Positions 34,262 to 41,320 of a stretch of 64,000 nt of DNA are shown here, in pieces. The stretch covers positions 62,001 to 126,000 of the forward strand of contig NZ_CADIKI010000004.1 in the NCBI RefSeq assembly GCF_902859935.1, in the 5' to 3' direction. Within the stretch, counting starts at the first letter, position 1; each line of letters begins with the position of its first letter. The translations under genes and the position numbers were made by a program. The stretch is from Paraburkholderia fynbosensis. Lineage in GTDB: Bacteria > Pseudomonadota > Gammaproteobacteria > Burkholderiales > Burkholderiaceae. Under the pieces are notes generated by a model that did no database searches, was not told the origin of the DNA, and worked only from the letters and a program-made list of their open reading frames with translations.

Positions 34262-35335
34262 ATGAATATCGACTTTCACTATGGTGTGGTCTATATCGCC
34301 GCCCGCGTCGGCGGGATGACGGCTGGCGACGCATCGACCGTGGCGCATGCCTGCCAATACGTCGATGACGCGACGACCCGGGGAATACTGCGGTTCAAGG
34401 GCGGCGAGACTTTCGAGCGGTTTGCCACCGCGCACAAGCTATTCGACTACGCTAACACCGAGAACGATCAGAACTGCCTCGTGTGGACGCCATTTCATTT
34501 TCTGCCGGCCGCGGAAGGTGAAACCCTCGAAGAGAAAGCGATTTGCCGGCCGGACAGCGGGGTCGCGCGCGAAGTGGTGCGGCGTGCAATCCGGCAGCGC
34601 GACTCGGAGACGGGTTTGCATCGACTGGGTGTGACGCTTCACGCGTACGTCGATACCTGGGCGCATCAGGGATTCGCGGGAATAGAGAGCCCATGGAATC
34701 GGGTGCATCTATTGGAGGCTCAGGATTGCACGCGCAAAGGCTGGTTTGCCCATCTCCAACTCGTGGCCGGCCATCTGCTGGAACACATCGAGGAAGACAT
34801 ATTGACGCTGGCGCTCCCCGTCGGTCACGGCGCCGCGTTGCACTATCCCGACCAGCCGTGGGCTCGCTGGCATTACATCGACGGCAGAAACAACTTCATC
34901 TCGAGACATAACCTGCCGGAGTTCGTCGAGGCGGCTGACATGGCTTGCCGCGCAGTGCGCGCTTATGTGGCGGGACGGGAAGACTTCGAAACCCAGCCCG
35001 GCTTGCCGGAGGAGGTGAAAGAGACGCTGACCCGTCTGCTCGATACGAACCGCCATGCGGACGATAACGACCGCTTGCTAATCGTTTGCGAGTGGGTAAA
35101 AGCCGGCCGCATTCCGGGTTTGAAAGAGCGGATTCCGGCTTATGTCGCCAAGGGACGAGGTTCGTGGAAACACATGGCGACTGGTTTGGAGTGCGACGAC
35201 GACACCGGGGACAGACCGGTTTGGACGAACGCCTTTGAGAAAAGCGACTACCGGCGCTTTCACGACGCGGTCAAGCAACACCGTTTCGTGACGACGCAGG
35301 AGATTTTGCCAGCTCACGGGTTGCGGATCGCGTGA
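34262..35335 (+). CDS. DUF6765-like protein of unknown function
   Basis: A 357-residue cytoplasmic-looking protein. It begins MNIDFHYGVVYIAARVGG and contains His- and Asp-rich blocks such as ATAHKLFDYAN, HRLGVTLHAYVDTWAHQGFAG and HYPDQPWARWHYIDGRNNF. These resemble metal-dependent hydrolases of the zinc phospholipase C/P1 nuclease kind, in which His and Asp side chains bind metals. I associate the N-terminal pattern with DUF6765 but cannot verify it. No signal peptide is seen. The start has CAGGAG nine bases upstream, and a terminator follows. The role is unknown. Confidence 0.75.
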   Translation: MNIDFHYGVVYIAARVGGMTAGDASTVAHACQYVDDATTRGILRFKGGETFERFATAHKLFDYANTENDQNCLVWTPFHFLPAAEGETLEEKAICRPDSGVAREVVRRAIRQRDSETGLHRLGVTLHAYVDTWAHQGFAGIESPWNRVHLLEAQDCTRKGWFAHLQLVAGHLLEHIEEDILTLALPVGHGAALHYPDQPWARWHYIDGRNNFISRHNLPEFVEAADMACRAVRAYVAGREDFETQPGLPEEVKETLTRLLDTNRHADDNDRLLIVCEWVKAGRIPGLKERIPAYVAKGRGSWKHMATGLECDDDTGDRPVWTNAFEKSDYRRFHDAVKQHRFVTTQEILPAHGLRIA

Positions 35336-35356
35336 GTGAGAGGAAGGACTGAAGTT

Positions 35357-35400
35357 GGAGCCGTCGCCAAGCCCGCGTGATATTGGCGGCGGCTCCTTTT
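35357..35400 (+). terminator. Rho-independent terminator of the DUF6765-like gene
   Basis: GGAGCCGTCGCCAA pairs with TTGGCGGCGGCTCC (one T-G wobble) and is followed by TTTT. It may serve the convergent small gene as well. Confidence 0.85.
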
Positions 35401-35410
35401 ACTGACCAGA

Positions 35411-35647
35411 CTATTGCATCTTGGCTTGCTGACGCTGTGTGGCCTGTTCCTCAGCGTGCTTCTTCGCTACATGCCGTCCGACGATGCAACCGCCCACCGC
35501 ACCGACGACCGCGTGGTGCCCCGCATAGTGACCCGCTACGCCGCCCACGACGGCTCCCTTCAGGCAACCCGCCGCGTTTGCCGTGCTGGACATGGCCGAA
35601 GTGAGTGCCGCTGCTGCAAGGGCGACTTTCATAAATCCCGCTTTCAT
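35411..35647 (-). CDS. Small exported glycine-zipper-like protein
   Basis: A 78-residue protein with a signal peptide (KVALAAAALTSAMSSTANA), then AGCLKGAVVGGVAGHYAGHH and GAVGGCIVGRH, two glycine-spaced helices with His pairs, and a charged tail KKHAEEQATQRQQAK. The GxxxG spacing suggests a glycine-zipper segment that packs in or on a membrane. The start at 35647 (MKAGFMKV) is preferred; Met at 35632 is also possible. Such small proteins are common in Burkholderiaceae, with unknown function. It converges on the DUF6765-like gene. Confidence 0.7.
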   Translation of the reverse strand: MKAGFMKVALAAAALTSAMSSTANAAGCLKGAVVGGVAGHYAGHHAVVGAVGGCIVGRHVAKKHAEEQATQRQQAKMQ

Positions 35648-36048
35648 CTGAGAGTACCGTTCTGTTGAGATTGCCGAAGGTGGTGCTGCCCGGGTTCTTT
35701 TCAATAGCCAACCCAGTGCCCGTGTTCACGTGTTTCAGGTTCCCGCAGGTTTTCCGCAGGCAAGGTCCGAAGTATAGAAGCGCCGACCCGACATAAGTGA
35801 AACAGTGTCGAGAAATGCGTAACGTAGAGTTACCTCTGCCCTCCGTATGGATTTCTTCGGGGTCCAACGTGGTCTTTTCATTGCCCATAGTGCTTTTTTT
35901 AAAGCGGGCCGCCGGGAAAGCCAACTTTCGAAAGAAAAATGAACTGCTGTCCTTTGAATATTCAGATGCTTGCCTATAGTAGAAACGGCTATTGCTGCGA
36001 AGCACGGCAAACCACCTTTTCGTCGATGCGGGTACGGGGAAAACAGAA
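35648..36048. other. Intergenic region, relatively AT-rich
   Basis: About 400 bp between divergent small genes. It contains TTTTTTTAAA near 35887 and long AT-leaning stretches at 35860-36000. No gene, terminator or repeat is supported. Promoters for both flanking small genes are expected here. Confidence 0.35.
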
Positions 36049-36387
36049 ATGACGCCTTCGAATGCTGCGACCTATCAGTCCGGAGCCTGTACGCCAGAGT
36101 CGCTACGCGCGCTTGCCGGGTATCTCGAACTGGCGCTCGACGAAGGCAAAAGCGTGGTTCTGATGCGGATTGGCACGCAGGTACGCAACGTTTATGTCGG
36201 TGATCCGTCCGGTGCTTTGGAGGATCTCACGGATTCGGGGGTGGTCGATGCGTTTATGGCGGACGAAATACTGAGGCTGACCAGTCTTGGAATCAACCGG
36301 ATAACGGCAGATGGTCAACAATACCGCTTTGTACGTAGTGTGCGTTACATTGCCGACCGCCAGGCTGTCGTTTTTACGCCTACCTGA
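36049..36387 (+). CDS. Hypothetical protein
   Basis: A 112-residue protein of mixed helix and strand, for example SLRALAGYLELALDEGKSV, then VVLMRIGTQVRNVYVGD and ILRLTSLGINRITADG. It is not membrane bound and has no recognised motif. The start at 36049 is preceded by GGGGAAAACAGAA; the frame reaches up to 35992. It lies in a run of small unrecognised genes. Composition and binding site suggest a real gene, but I assign no function. Confidence 0.55.
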   Translation: MTPSNAATYQSGACTPESLRALAGYLELALDEGKSVVLMRIGTQVRNVYVGDPSGALEDLTDSGVVDAFMADEILRLTSLGINRITADGQQYRFVRSVRYIADRQAVVFTPT

Positions 36388-36595
36388 GTCGGGATGCCGG
36401 AACTGGAAGGCAAAAGAAGAGTCTTCGGGAAAGGAAAAGAAAGAGAGATCGGATAATTCGGTAGTGAAGCTGAAAGCTCCGTACTGGAACGCCAGGTGAT
36501 GGAAATGCGTTGGGTGCCTTAAAACACCACATAGATCTGCCTTTCTTCTTTCATTCATGGCATAGTTCGACGGCTACCACATAGGGAGGAATCAA

Positions 36596-37456
36596 ATGCC
36601 AACGTTAGAGCAAATCCAGGCAAAGTTGAAGAAACTGCAGGCACAAGCCGATATCCTTGTTGCCAGAAAAGCGCAAGTCGCGGTCGACCAGATTCGCGAT
36701 CTGATGCTCAAGCATGGTTTGACTACTGAGGATATCGAAGCCAAAGCAAAGGCGAGGCGCGTGGCGCGCGGCTTGAATGGCCATGTTGGCACCGGCAAGG
36801 CAAAAGCCAGTGCTTCGGGAAAACCGGCGAAATATCGCGACCATAAAACCGGTGCAACCTGGACGGGCCACGGGCGCGCCCCGGGTTGGATTGCAGGCGT
36901 GAAAGACCGCACGCAATTCCTGATCGATGGCTCGAGCGAACTCAAGTCCGCGGCAAAGGCCGTGGTCGCTCATGCAAAAGCCGGTAAAGGTCAGCCGAAA
37001 GGCGCGCAGCCGCCCAAGTATCTCAATCCGAAAACCGGTGCGACCTGGAGCGGCCGTGGTCCGGCGCCCGCATGGCTCGCAACGGTGAAAGACCGCACGA
37101 AGTTCCTGATCGGCGGTGCAGCGGCCAAGCCCGCGACTAAAGCGGCAACTCAAGCAGCGACCAAGGCTGGCAAAGCGAAATCCGCGGCAACCAGCGGTGC
37201 GGTGAGCAAGAAAGCCGCGGCGAAAAAAGTCGTAGCGAAAAAGGCCGCCGTGTCCAGAAAGACGGCTGCGAAGAAAGCAACGGCAACCAAAAAAGTCGCA
37301 GCGAAGAAAGCCGCAGTGAAGCCCGCCGCGAAGAAGAGCACGGTCGCGAGAGCGGCCAGAAAAGCGCCGGTCCGCAAAGCCGCCGCTAAAACCGCTGTGA
37401 CGAGCACTGCGGCAGCGCCGCAAGCCGCGACCGCGACGATGCCAGCCAGCGCATGA
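36596..37456 (+). CDS. H-NS family protein with two DNA-binding motifs and histone-H1-like tail
   Basis: A 286-residue nucleoid protein. An N-terminal coiled-coil (residues 1-55, LEQIQAKLKKLQAQADIL) should oligomerise. Two H-NS-type DNA-binding motifs follow: YRDHKTGATWTGHGRAPGWI (about 81-100) and YLNPKTGATWSGRGPAPAWL (about 142-161), each leading to VKDRTxFLI. The last about 110 residues are Ala/Lys repeats like the histone H1 tail. H-NS proteins normally have a single such motif, so this is a tandem version that could bind two DNA sites per chain. GGAGGAATC gives a strong ribosome binding site. It may silence AT-rich DNA like that around it. Confidence 0.88.
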   Translation: MPTLEQIQAKLKKLQAQADILVARKAQVAVDQIRDLMLKHGLTTEDIEAKAKARRVARGLNGHVGTGKAKASASGKPAKYRDHKTGATWTGHGRAPGWIAGVKDRTQFLIDGSSELKSAAKAVVAHAKAGKGQPKGAQPPKYLNPKTGATWSGRGPAPAWLATVKDRTKFLIGGAAAKPATKAATQAATKAGKAKSAATSGAVSKKAAAKKVVAKKAAVSRKTAAKKATATKKVAAKKAAVKPAAKKSTVARAARKAPVRKAAAKTAVTSTAAAPQAATATMPASA

Positions 37457-37478
37457 GCGCAACGGAGTCGTGAAGTAG

Positions 37479-37964
37479 ATGACTAGCACGATCGATTCAC
37501 TCCAGCAGGAAGACCAGGTCATCCTGCTGGATTCCGTTCCTCATCCGGCAGCCGATGCCGCCGAACCGTTCATCGTCGCCAGCGACCGCCGGGTGATTCT
37601 GGCCTACCCGATTGCGGAAGCCGACTTTGAACGGTTCGGGCCATTCGATCCCGATGACGATCCCTTTTGCACGGTGCTATTTCCCGATGCCGCGTTTCAT
37701 CGGCTCGGTCCGCCCGGCGACGTCGATCTCGAGATTCACCCGCTTGCCATGCAAGGGTTGCTCGGCTATCGGGCGCACGAAGTCGTGAATTCGTCGCTGG
37801 CGGCGGAAATTGCCACGGTCGGATCGGCGGTGCCGTCATTGCGCCATTTCGTGATTACGTTTCAGGACTCGACGTTCGAATGCGTGGCGTCGGACTATAC
37901 CGTGGTCGGTGTCTATGGCGCGGGCGAGATTGCGAGCCGGGAAGCGTTCGCGCTGGTCAGGTAA
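37479..37964 (+). CDS. Hypothetical protein, acidic
   Basis: A 161-residue acidic soluble protein, 22 bp after the H-NS-type gene and probably co-transcribed. Segments include RRVILAYPIAEADFERFGPF, DPDDDPFCTVLFPDAAF and RHFVITFQDSTFECVASDYT. The second half (VDLEIHPLAMQGLLGYRAHE) reads like a small beta-rich domain. I do not recognise the family. The pairing with the nucleoid protein could mean a shared role, but that is a guess. Confidence 0.6.
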   Translation: MTSTIDSLQQEDQVILLDSVPHPAADAAEPFIVASDRRVILAYPIAEADFERFGPFDPDDDPFCTVLFPDAAFHRLGPPGDVDLEIHPLAMQGLLGYRAHEVVNSSLAAEIATVGSAVPSLRHFVITFQDSTFECVASDYTVVGVYGAGEIASREAFALVR

Positions 37965-38117
37965 GTCAGAGTAGGCGGCGTAGCAAAGCGCACGCCCGCA
38001 ACGGGCACGCGCAGTGCGTCCGGTATGCGTGGTTAAAGCCGGACTTCGGGTCCGGCACTCTCCGTCAAACTGCAGGACGTGCGTTACGCGTTCTGCCGCT
38101 GAGCATCGAGGCCATGC

Positions 38118-39380
38118 ATGCTGACCATTCCCCTTACCGCATTCGTCACGCTCGTCATCATTCTGGTGATCGCCAATCTGTCGAGCGGCGAGAAGAAGAT
38201 CGAACACAAGATCGAGCGGCTGTATGCGAGCGACGATCCGCAATTTCTTCGTTCAATGGGATTGCTGCTCGGTCCGCCTGTCGTCTCCGGCAATCGCTTC
38301 GAAATGCTGCTGAACGGTGACAGCATTTTTCCTTCGATGCTCGAAGGAATTCGCTCAGCGCGCAAAACCATCACATTTGAAACGTTCATTTATTGGTCCG
38401 GCGAGATCGGCGAGCAGATAGCCCGCGCACTCGCGGATAAAGCGCGTGAAGGCGTCGCGGTGCACGTTCTGCTCGACTGGGTCGGCTCGTCGAAAATGGA
38501 CAGGCATTATCTGGAGATGCTGCGCGACGCGGGTGCGGCAGTGATCAAGTATCACAAGCCGCATTGGACCGGCCTTGGCCGCATGAACGATCGGACTCAC
38601 CGCAAGCTGCTGGTGATCGACGGCCAGATTGGCTTTACCGGCGGTGTAGGCATCGCGCCGGAATGGACCGGGCACGCGCAGGATGAAAAGCATTGGCGCG
38701 ATACGCATTTTCGCGTGGCCGGTCCGGTGGTCGGACATATGCAAGCGGTGTTCATGGACAACTGGGTCAAGGCGACCGGCAATGTACTCCACGGCCCGGA
38801 CTATTTTCCGCACGTCGAACCACAGGGCGACGGTCTCGCCCACATGTTCAGCAGTTCGCCGTCGGGCGGCAGCGACGATATGCAGCTGATGTATCTGATG
38901 GCGATCACAGCCGCGACGCATAGCATTCATCTCGCGAGCGCCTACTTCGTGCCCGACAAGCTGACTATCAACGCGATCGTCGAGGCCGCGAAGCGCGGCG
39001 TGAAAGTGCGGATCATCACGCCGGGCAAACGCATCGATACGCACACGGTGCGCGAAGCGTCGCGCGCCTGCTGGGGCGATCTGCTCAAAGCGGGCATCGA
39101 GATATTCGAGTACCAGCCGACCATGTTTCATTGCAAATTGCTGGTCGTGGACGAGTACCTGGTGTCGGTGGGTTCGACCAATTTCGATAGCCGTTCTTTC
39201 AAGCTGAATGACGAAGCGAACCTGAATATCTACGATCGCGACTTTGCGCGCCAGCAAACTGCCACCTTCGCGGACGACATCGGGAAGTCGCAACGCATCA
39301 CGCTTGAAATGTGGATGCACCGTCCGCTGACCGAAAAGCTGATTGAGAAGTTCGTATGGATACTGGACACGCAGCTGTAG
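38118..39380 (+). CDS. Cardiolipin synthase-like phospholipase D family protein
   Basis: A 420-residue enzyme with one N-terminal membrane segment (residues 1-22, IPLTAFVTLVIILVIANLSS) and two phospholipase D domains. Both HxKx4D motifs are intact: HRKLLVIDGQIGFTGGVG (about 161-178) and HCKLLVVDEYLVSVGSTNFD (about 336-355). In cardiolipin synthases these join two phosphatidylglycerols; other substrates are possible in this family. It has one clear N-terminal anchor rather than the two helices of E. coli ClsA, closer to the ClsB/C type. It stands alone, tail to tail with the sulfatase operon. Confidence 0.9.
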   Translation: MLTIPLTAFVTLVIILVIANLSSGEKKIEHKIERLYASDDPQFLRSMGLLLGPPVVSGNRFEMLLNGDSIFPSMLEGIRSARKTITFETFIYWSGEIGEQIARALADKAREGVAVHVLLDWVGSSKMDRHYLEMLRDAGAAVIKYHKPHWTGLGRMNDRTHRKLLVIDGQIGFTGGVGIAPEWTGHAQDEKHWRDTHFRVAGPVVGHMQAVFMDNWVKATGNVLHGPDYFPHVEPQGDGLAHMFSSSPSGGSDDMQLMYLMAITAATHSIHLASAYFVPDKLTINAIVEAAKRGVKVRIITPGKRIDTHTVREASRACWGDLLKAGIEIFEYQPTMFHCKLLVVDEYLVSVGSTNFDSRSFKLNDEANLNIYDRDFARQQTATFADDIGKSQRITLEMWMHRPLTEKLIEKFVWILDTQL

Positions 39381-39415
39381 AGCACCCGAACACGCGAACG
39401 AGAACGAGAACGCGT

Positions 39416-40219
39416 TCACCACGGCCGGCGCACCGAGTCCTGATAGCGGGTGAGAATGAAATGCGCAACGTCGTCCGAGTGATACGCGGCGACCAGTTGT
39501 GCGACCCACGCCTCGCCGCGGTCGCTGTCGCGAACCGTCAGCACGTTGGCATAGGGCGAGCGCGCGTCTTCGAGGCCGAGGCTGTCGCGTGCCGGGTAGA
39601 GTCCCGCACGGGCCGCGTCATCGCTGTCGATCACGGCGAAGGCCACGCTGTTCAGCGAGTCGAACAGACGCGCGCGCGGCACCTGGCGGATCTTCAGATT
39701 CAGGCGGTTGCTCGTGATGTCCGCGAGTTTGGCATGCAGACCCGCACTGTCCTCGAACGTCAGCAGCGTGAAGTTCTGCAGCAGGATCAGCGCGCGTGCG
39801 GTGCCTTCACGATCGTCGGGAATGGCGATCGTTGCGCCGCGTTGCAACTGGCCGAGTTTCGTCAGCTTGCGCGAGTACAGCGCGATCGGAAACGTCACGG
39901 TCGTGGCGACGCTCGTGAGCGCATAGCGATGCTGTTTGCGCTGCGCTTCGAAGCTCGGCGCGTCTTCGAAGCTCGCGGCGTCGATCCTGCTCGCGGCGAG
40001 CGCGGCGTCGATCAAAGCCGGTCTGTCGAACACGACGACGTCGAGCGCGAGTCCGCGTGCGGCGGCGACGCGGCGCACCTGGTCCATGATCTCGGCGTGC
40101 GCGCCCGCGCTCACGCCGACTTTGATGACCTGACCCGGCGCGGCCGCCGCCGCTTGCATAGGCTGCAATAATGCGGCGGCCCCAAGCAGCGCCGCTAGTG
40201 CGATCCCACGCGGCGTCAT
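39416..40219 (-). CDS. NlpA/MetQ-family periplasmic substrate-binding protein
   Basis: A 267-residue exported protein. A signal peptide (GIALAALLGAAALLQPMQAAAA) precedes GQVIKVGVSAGAHAEIMDQV, then ALDVVVFDRPALIDAALAAS and TVTFPIALYSRKLTKLGQLQ, a clear NlpA/MetQ pattern. It has no Cys at the cleavage site, so unlike MetQ it should be soluble rather than a lipoprotein. Family members bind methionine or related compounds for ABC import, but no permease or ATPase is adjacent. The start overlaps the end of the formylglycine-generating enzyme gene by four bases, so it is the third gene of the sulfatase operon. It may bind a sulfatase product. Confidence 0.85.
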   Translation of the reverse strand: MTPRGIALAALLGAAALLQPMQAAAAAPGQVIKVGVSAGAHAEIMDQVRRVAAARGLALDVVVFDRPALIDAALAASRIDAASFEDAPSFEAQRKQHRYALTSVATTVTFPIALYSRKLTKLGQLQRGATIAIPDDREGTARALILLQNFTLLTFEDSAGLHAKLADITSNRLNLKIRQVPRARLFDSLNSVAFAVIDSDDAARAGLYPARDSLGLEDARSPYANVLTVRDSDRGEAWVAQLVAAYHSDDVAHFILTRYQDSVRRPW

Positions 40220-41313
40220 GACGCGTCCCTCAACACCGTGCGAAAACCGATGTGCGCGGCCGGCAAATCCGCCTCCTGCTGCTCGCGTGAGGCCGCGCGA
40301 TAGCGCACGCAATAGTCGCGCGAGCAGAGAAACGAACCGCCCTTGATGACCATCGGCGTATCGTGCCTGCGGCTGAGCGGTGCGACGGCCGCGGTATCGC
40401 CATTGGTGTGCGACTGGTGCGGACCGCTGTAGACGTCCTTGGTCCACTCCCACGCGTTGCCGATCATGTCGTAGAGCCTGAAGTCGTTGGCCGCATAGCA
40501 GCCGACGGGCGCGAGCCCGACGTGACCGTCCTCGTCGGTGTTCAGCACCGGAAACACGCCTTGCCAGTAGTTCGCACTCGGCTTGCCGTGTTCGTCGCGC
40601 GGTGCGGTGTCGAGGTCCGCGCCTTCGTGGCCGGCTTTGCCCGCATACTCCCACTCGGCCTCGGTCGGCAGATCGCGGCCTAGCCAACGCGCGTAGGCAA
40701 GCGCGTCGGCTTGCGTGACCATCGTCACGGGCTGGTTCATGCGGCCGTCGAGCGTGCTGCCCGGACCGGTCGGATGATTCCACGCAGCGCCCTTCACCCA
40801 GCTCCACCACGCCAGGTCGCGCGCGTTCATCTCTTCTCGGGTCGGCGAGTGGAACACCACGGCGCCGCCCTGGCGTTCCGAGTCGCTGACATAGCCGGTC
40901 GCTTTGACGAAGGCGGCGAACTGCGCGTTCGTCACGTCGGTCTGATCGATCCAGAAGCCGGCAACGTGTGTCTTGCCGTCGCCGGCCGGGCGCTCGTCTT
41001 CATAGCCGAGCTTGCTGCCGAACGCGAAGTCGCCGCCATGCAGATGCACCATGCCGGCCTGCGGGTCGTCGCGCCAGCGCGCGGGCAAACCGCTGTAGCG
41101 CGCGCATTGCTTTTCCGAGCCGAGCGCGGCCAGCGGACGCGAGCGGTTCAGATCGTCGAATGCACCTTGTTTCGCGGCGCCGCCGAATACGGTCGAAGCG
41201 GCAGTCGACGCGACCGCTGCGGCGGCAAACGCGGCGGCGAAGGCGGCGGCCGCGAGCGCGGCGTAGGCGCCATACAGCGCCGCGCCGCCTGTGAGCTTGA
41301 ATCGAAACGTCAT
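40216..41313 (-). CDS. Formylglycine-generating enzyme (SUMF1 family), exported or membrane-anchored
   Basis: A 365-residue protein. The N-terminus (residues 8-45) is a long Ala-rich hydrophobic segment, probably a signal or anchor. The remainder is a full SUMF1/FGE domain with MVHLHGGDFAFGS, DLPTEAEWEYA, MIGNAWEWTKDVY and the active-site pair Cys330 and Cys335 in SFLCSRDYCVRYR. These are the two copper-binding Cys needed by aerobic FGE to oxidise a sulfatase Cys to formylglycine. Gene order supports this: it starts 7 bp after a sulfatase gene. Unlike many SUMF1-like proteins (EgtB, PvdO) lacking this pair, this one looks like a true FGE. Confidence 0.88.
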   Translation of the reverse strand: MTFRFKLTGGAALYGAYAALAAAAFAAAFAAAAVASTAASTVFGGAAKQGAFDDLNRSRPLAALGSEKQCARYSGLPARWRDDPQAGMVHLHGGDFAFGSKLGYEDERPAGDGKTHVAGFWIDQTDVTNAQFAAFVKATGYVSDSERQGGAVVFHSPTREEMNARDLAWWSWVKGAAWNHPTGPGSTLDGRMNQPVTMVTQADALAYARWLGRDLPTEAEWEYAGKAGHEGADLDTAPRDEHGKPSANYWQGVFPVLNTDEDGHVGLAPVGCYAANDFRLYDMIGNAWEWTKDVYSGPHQSHTNGDTAAVAPLSRRHDTPMVIKGGSFLCSRDYCVRYRAASREQQEADLPAAHIGFRTVLRDAS

Positions 41314-41320
41314 CGCGTGC

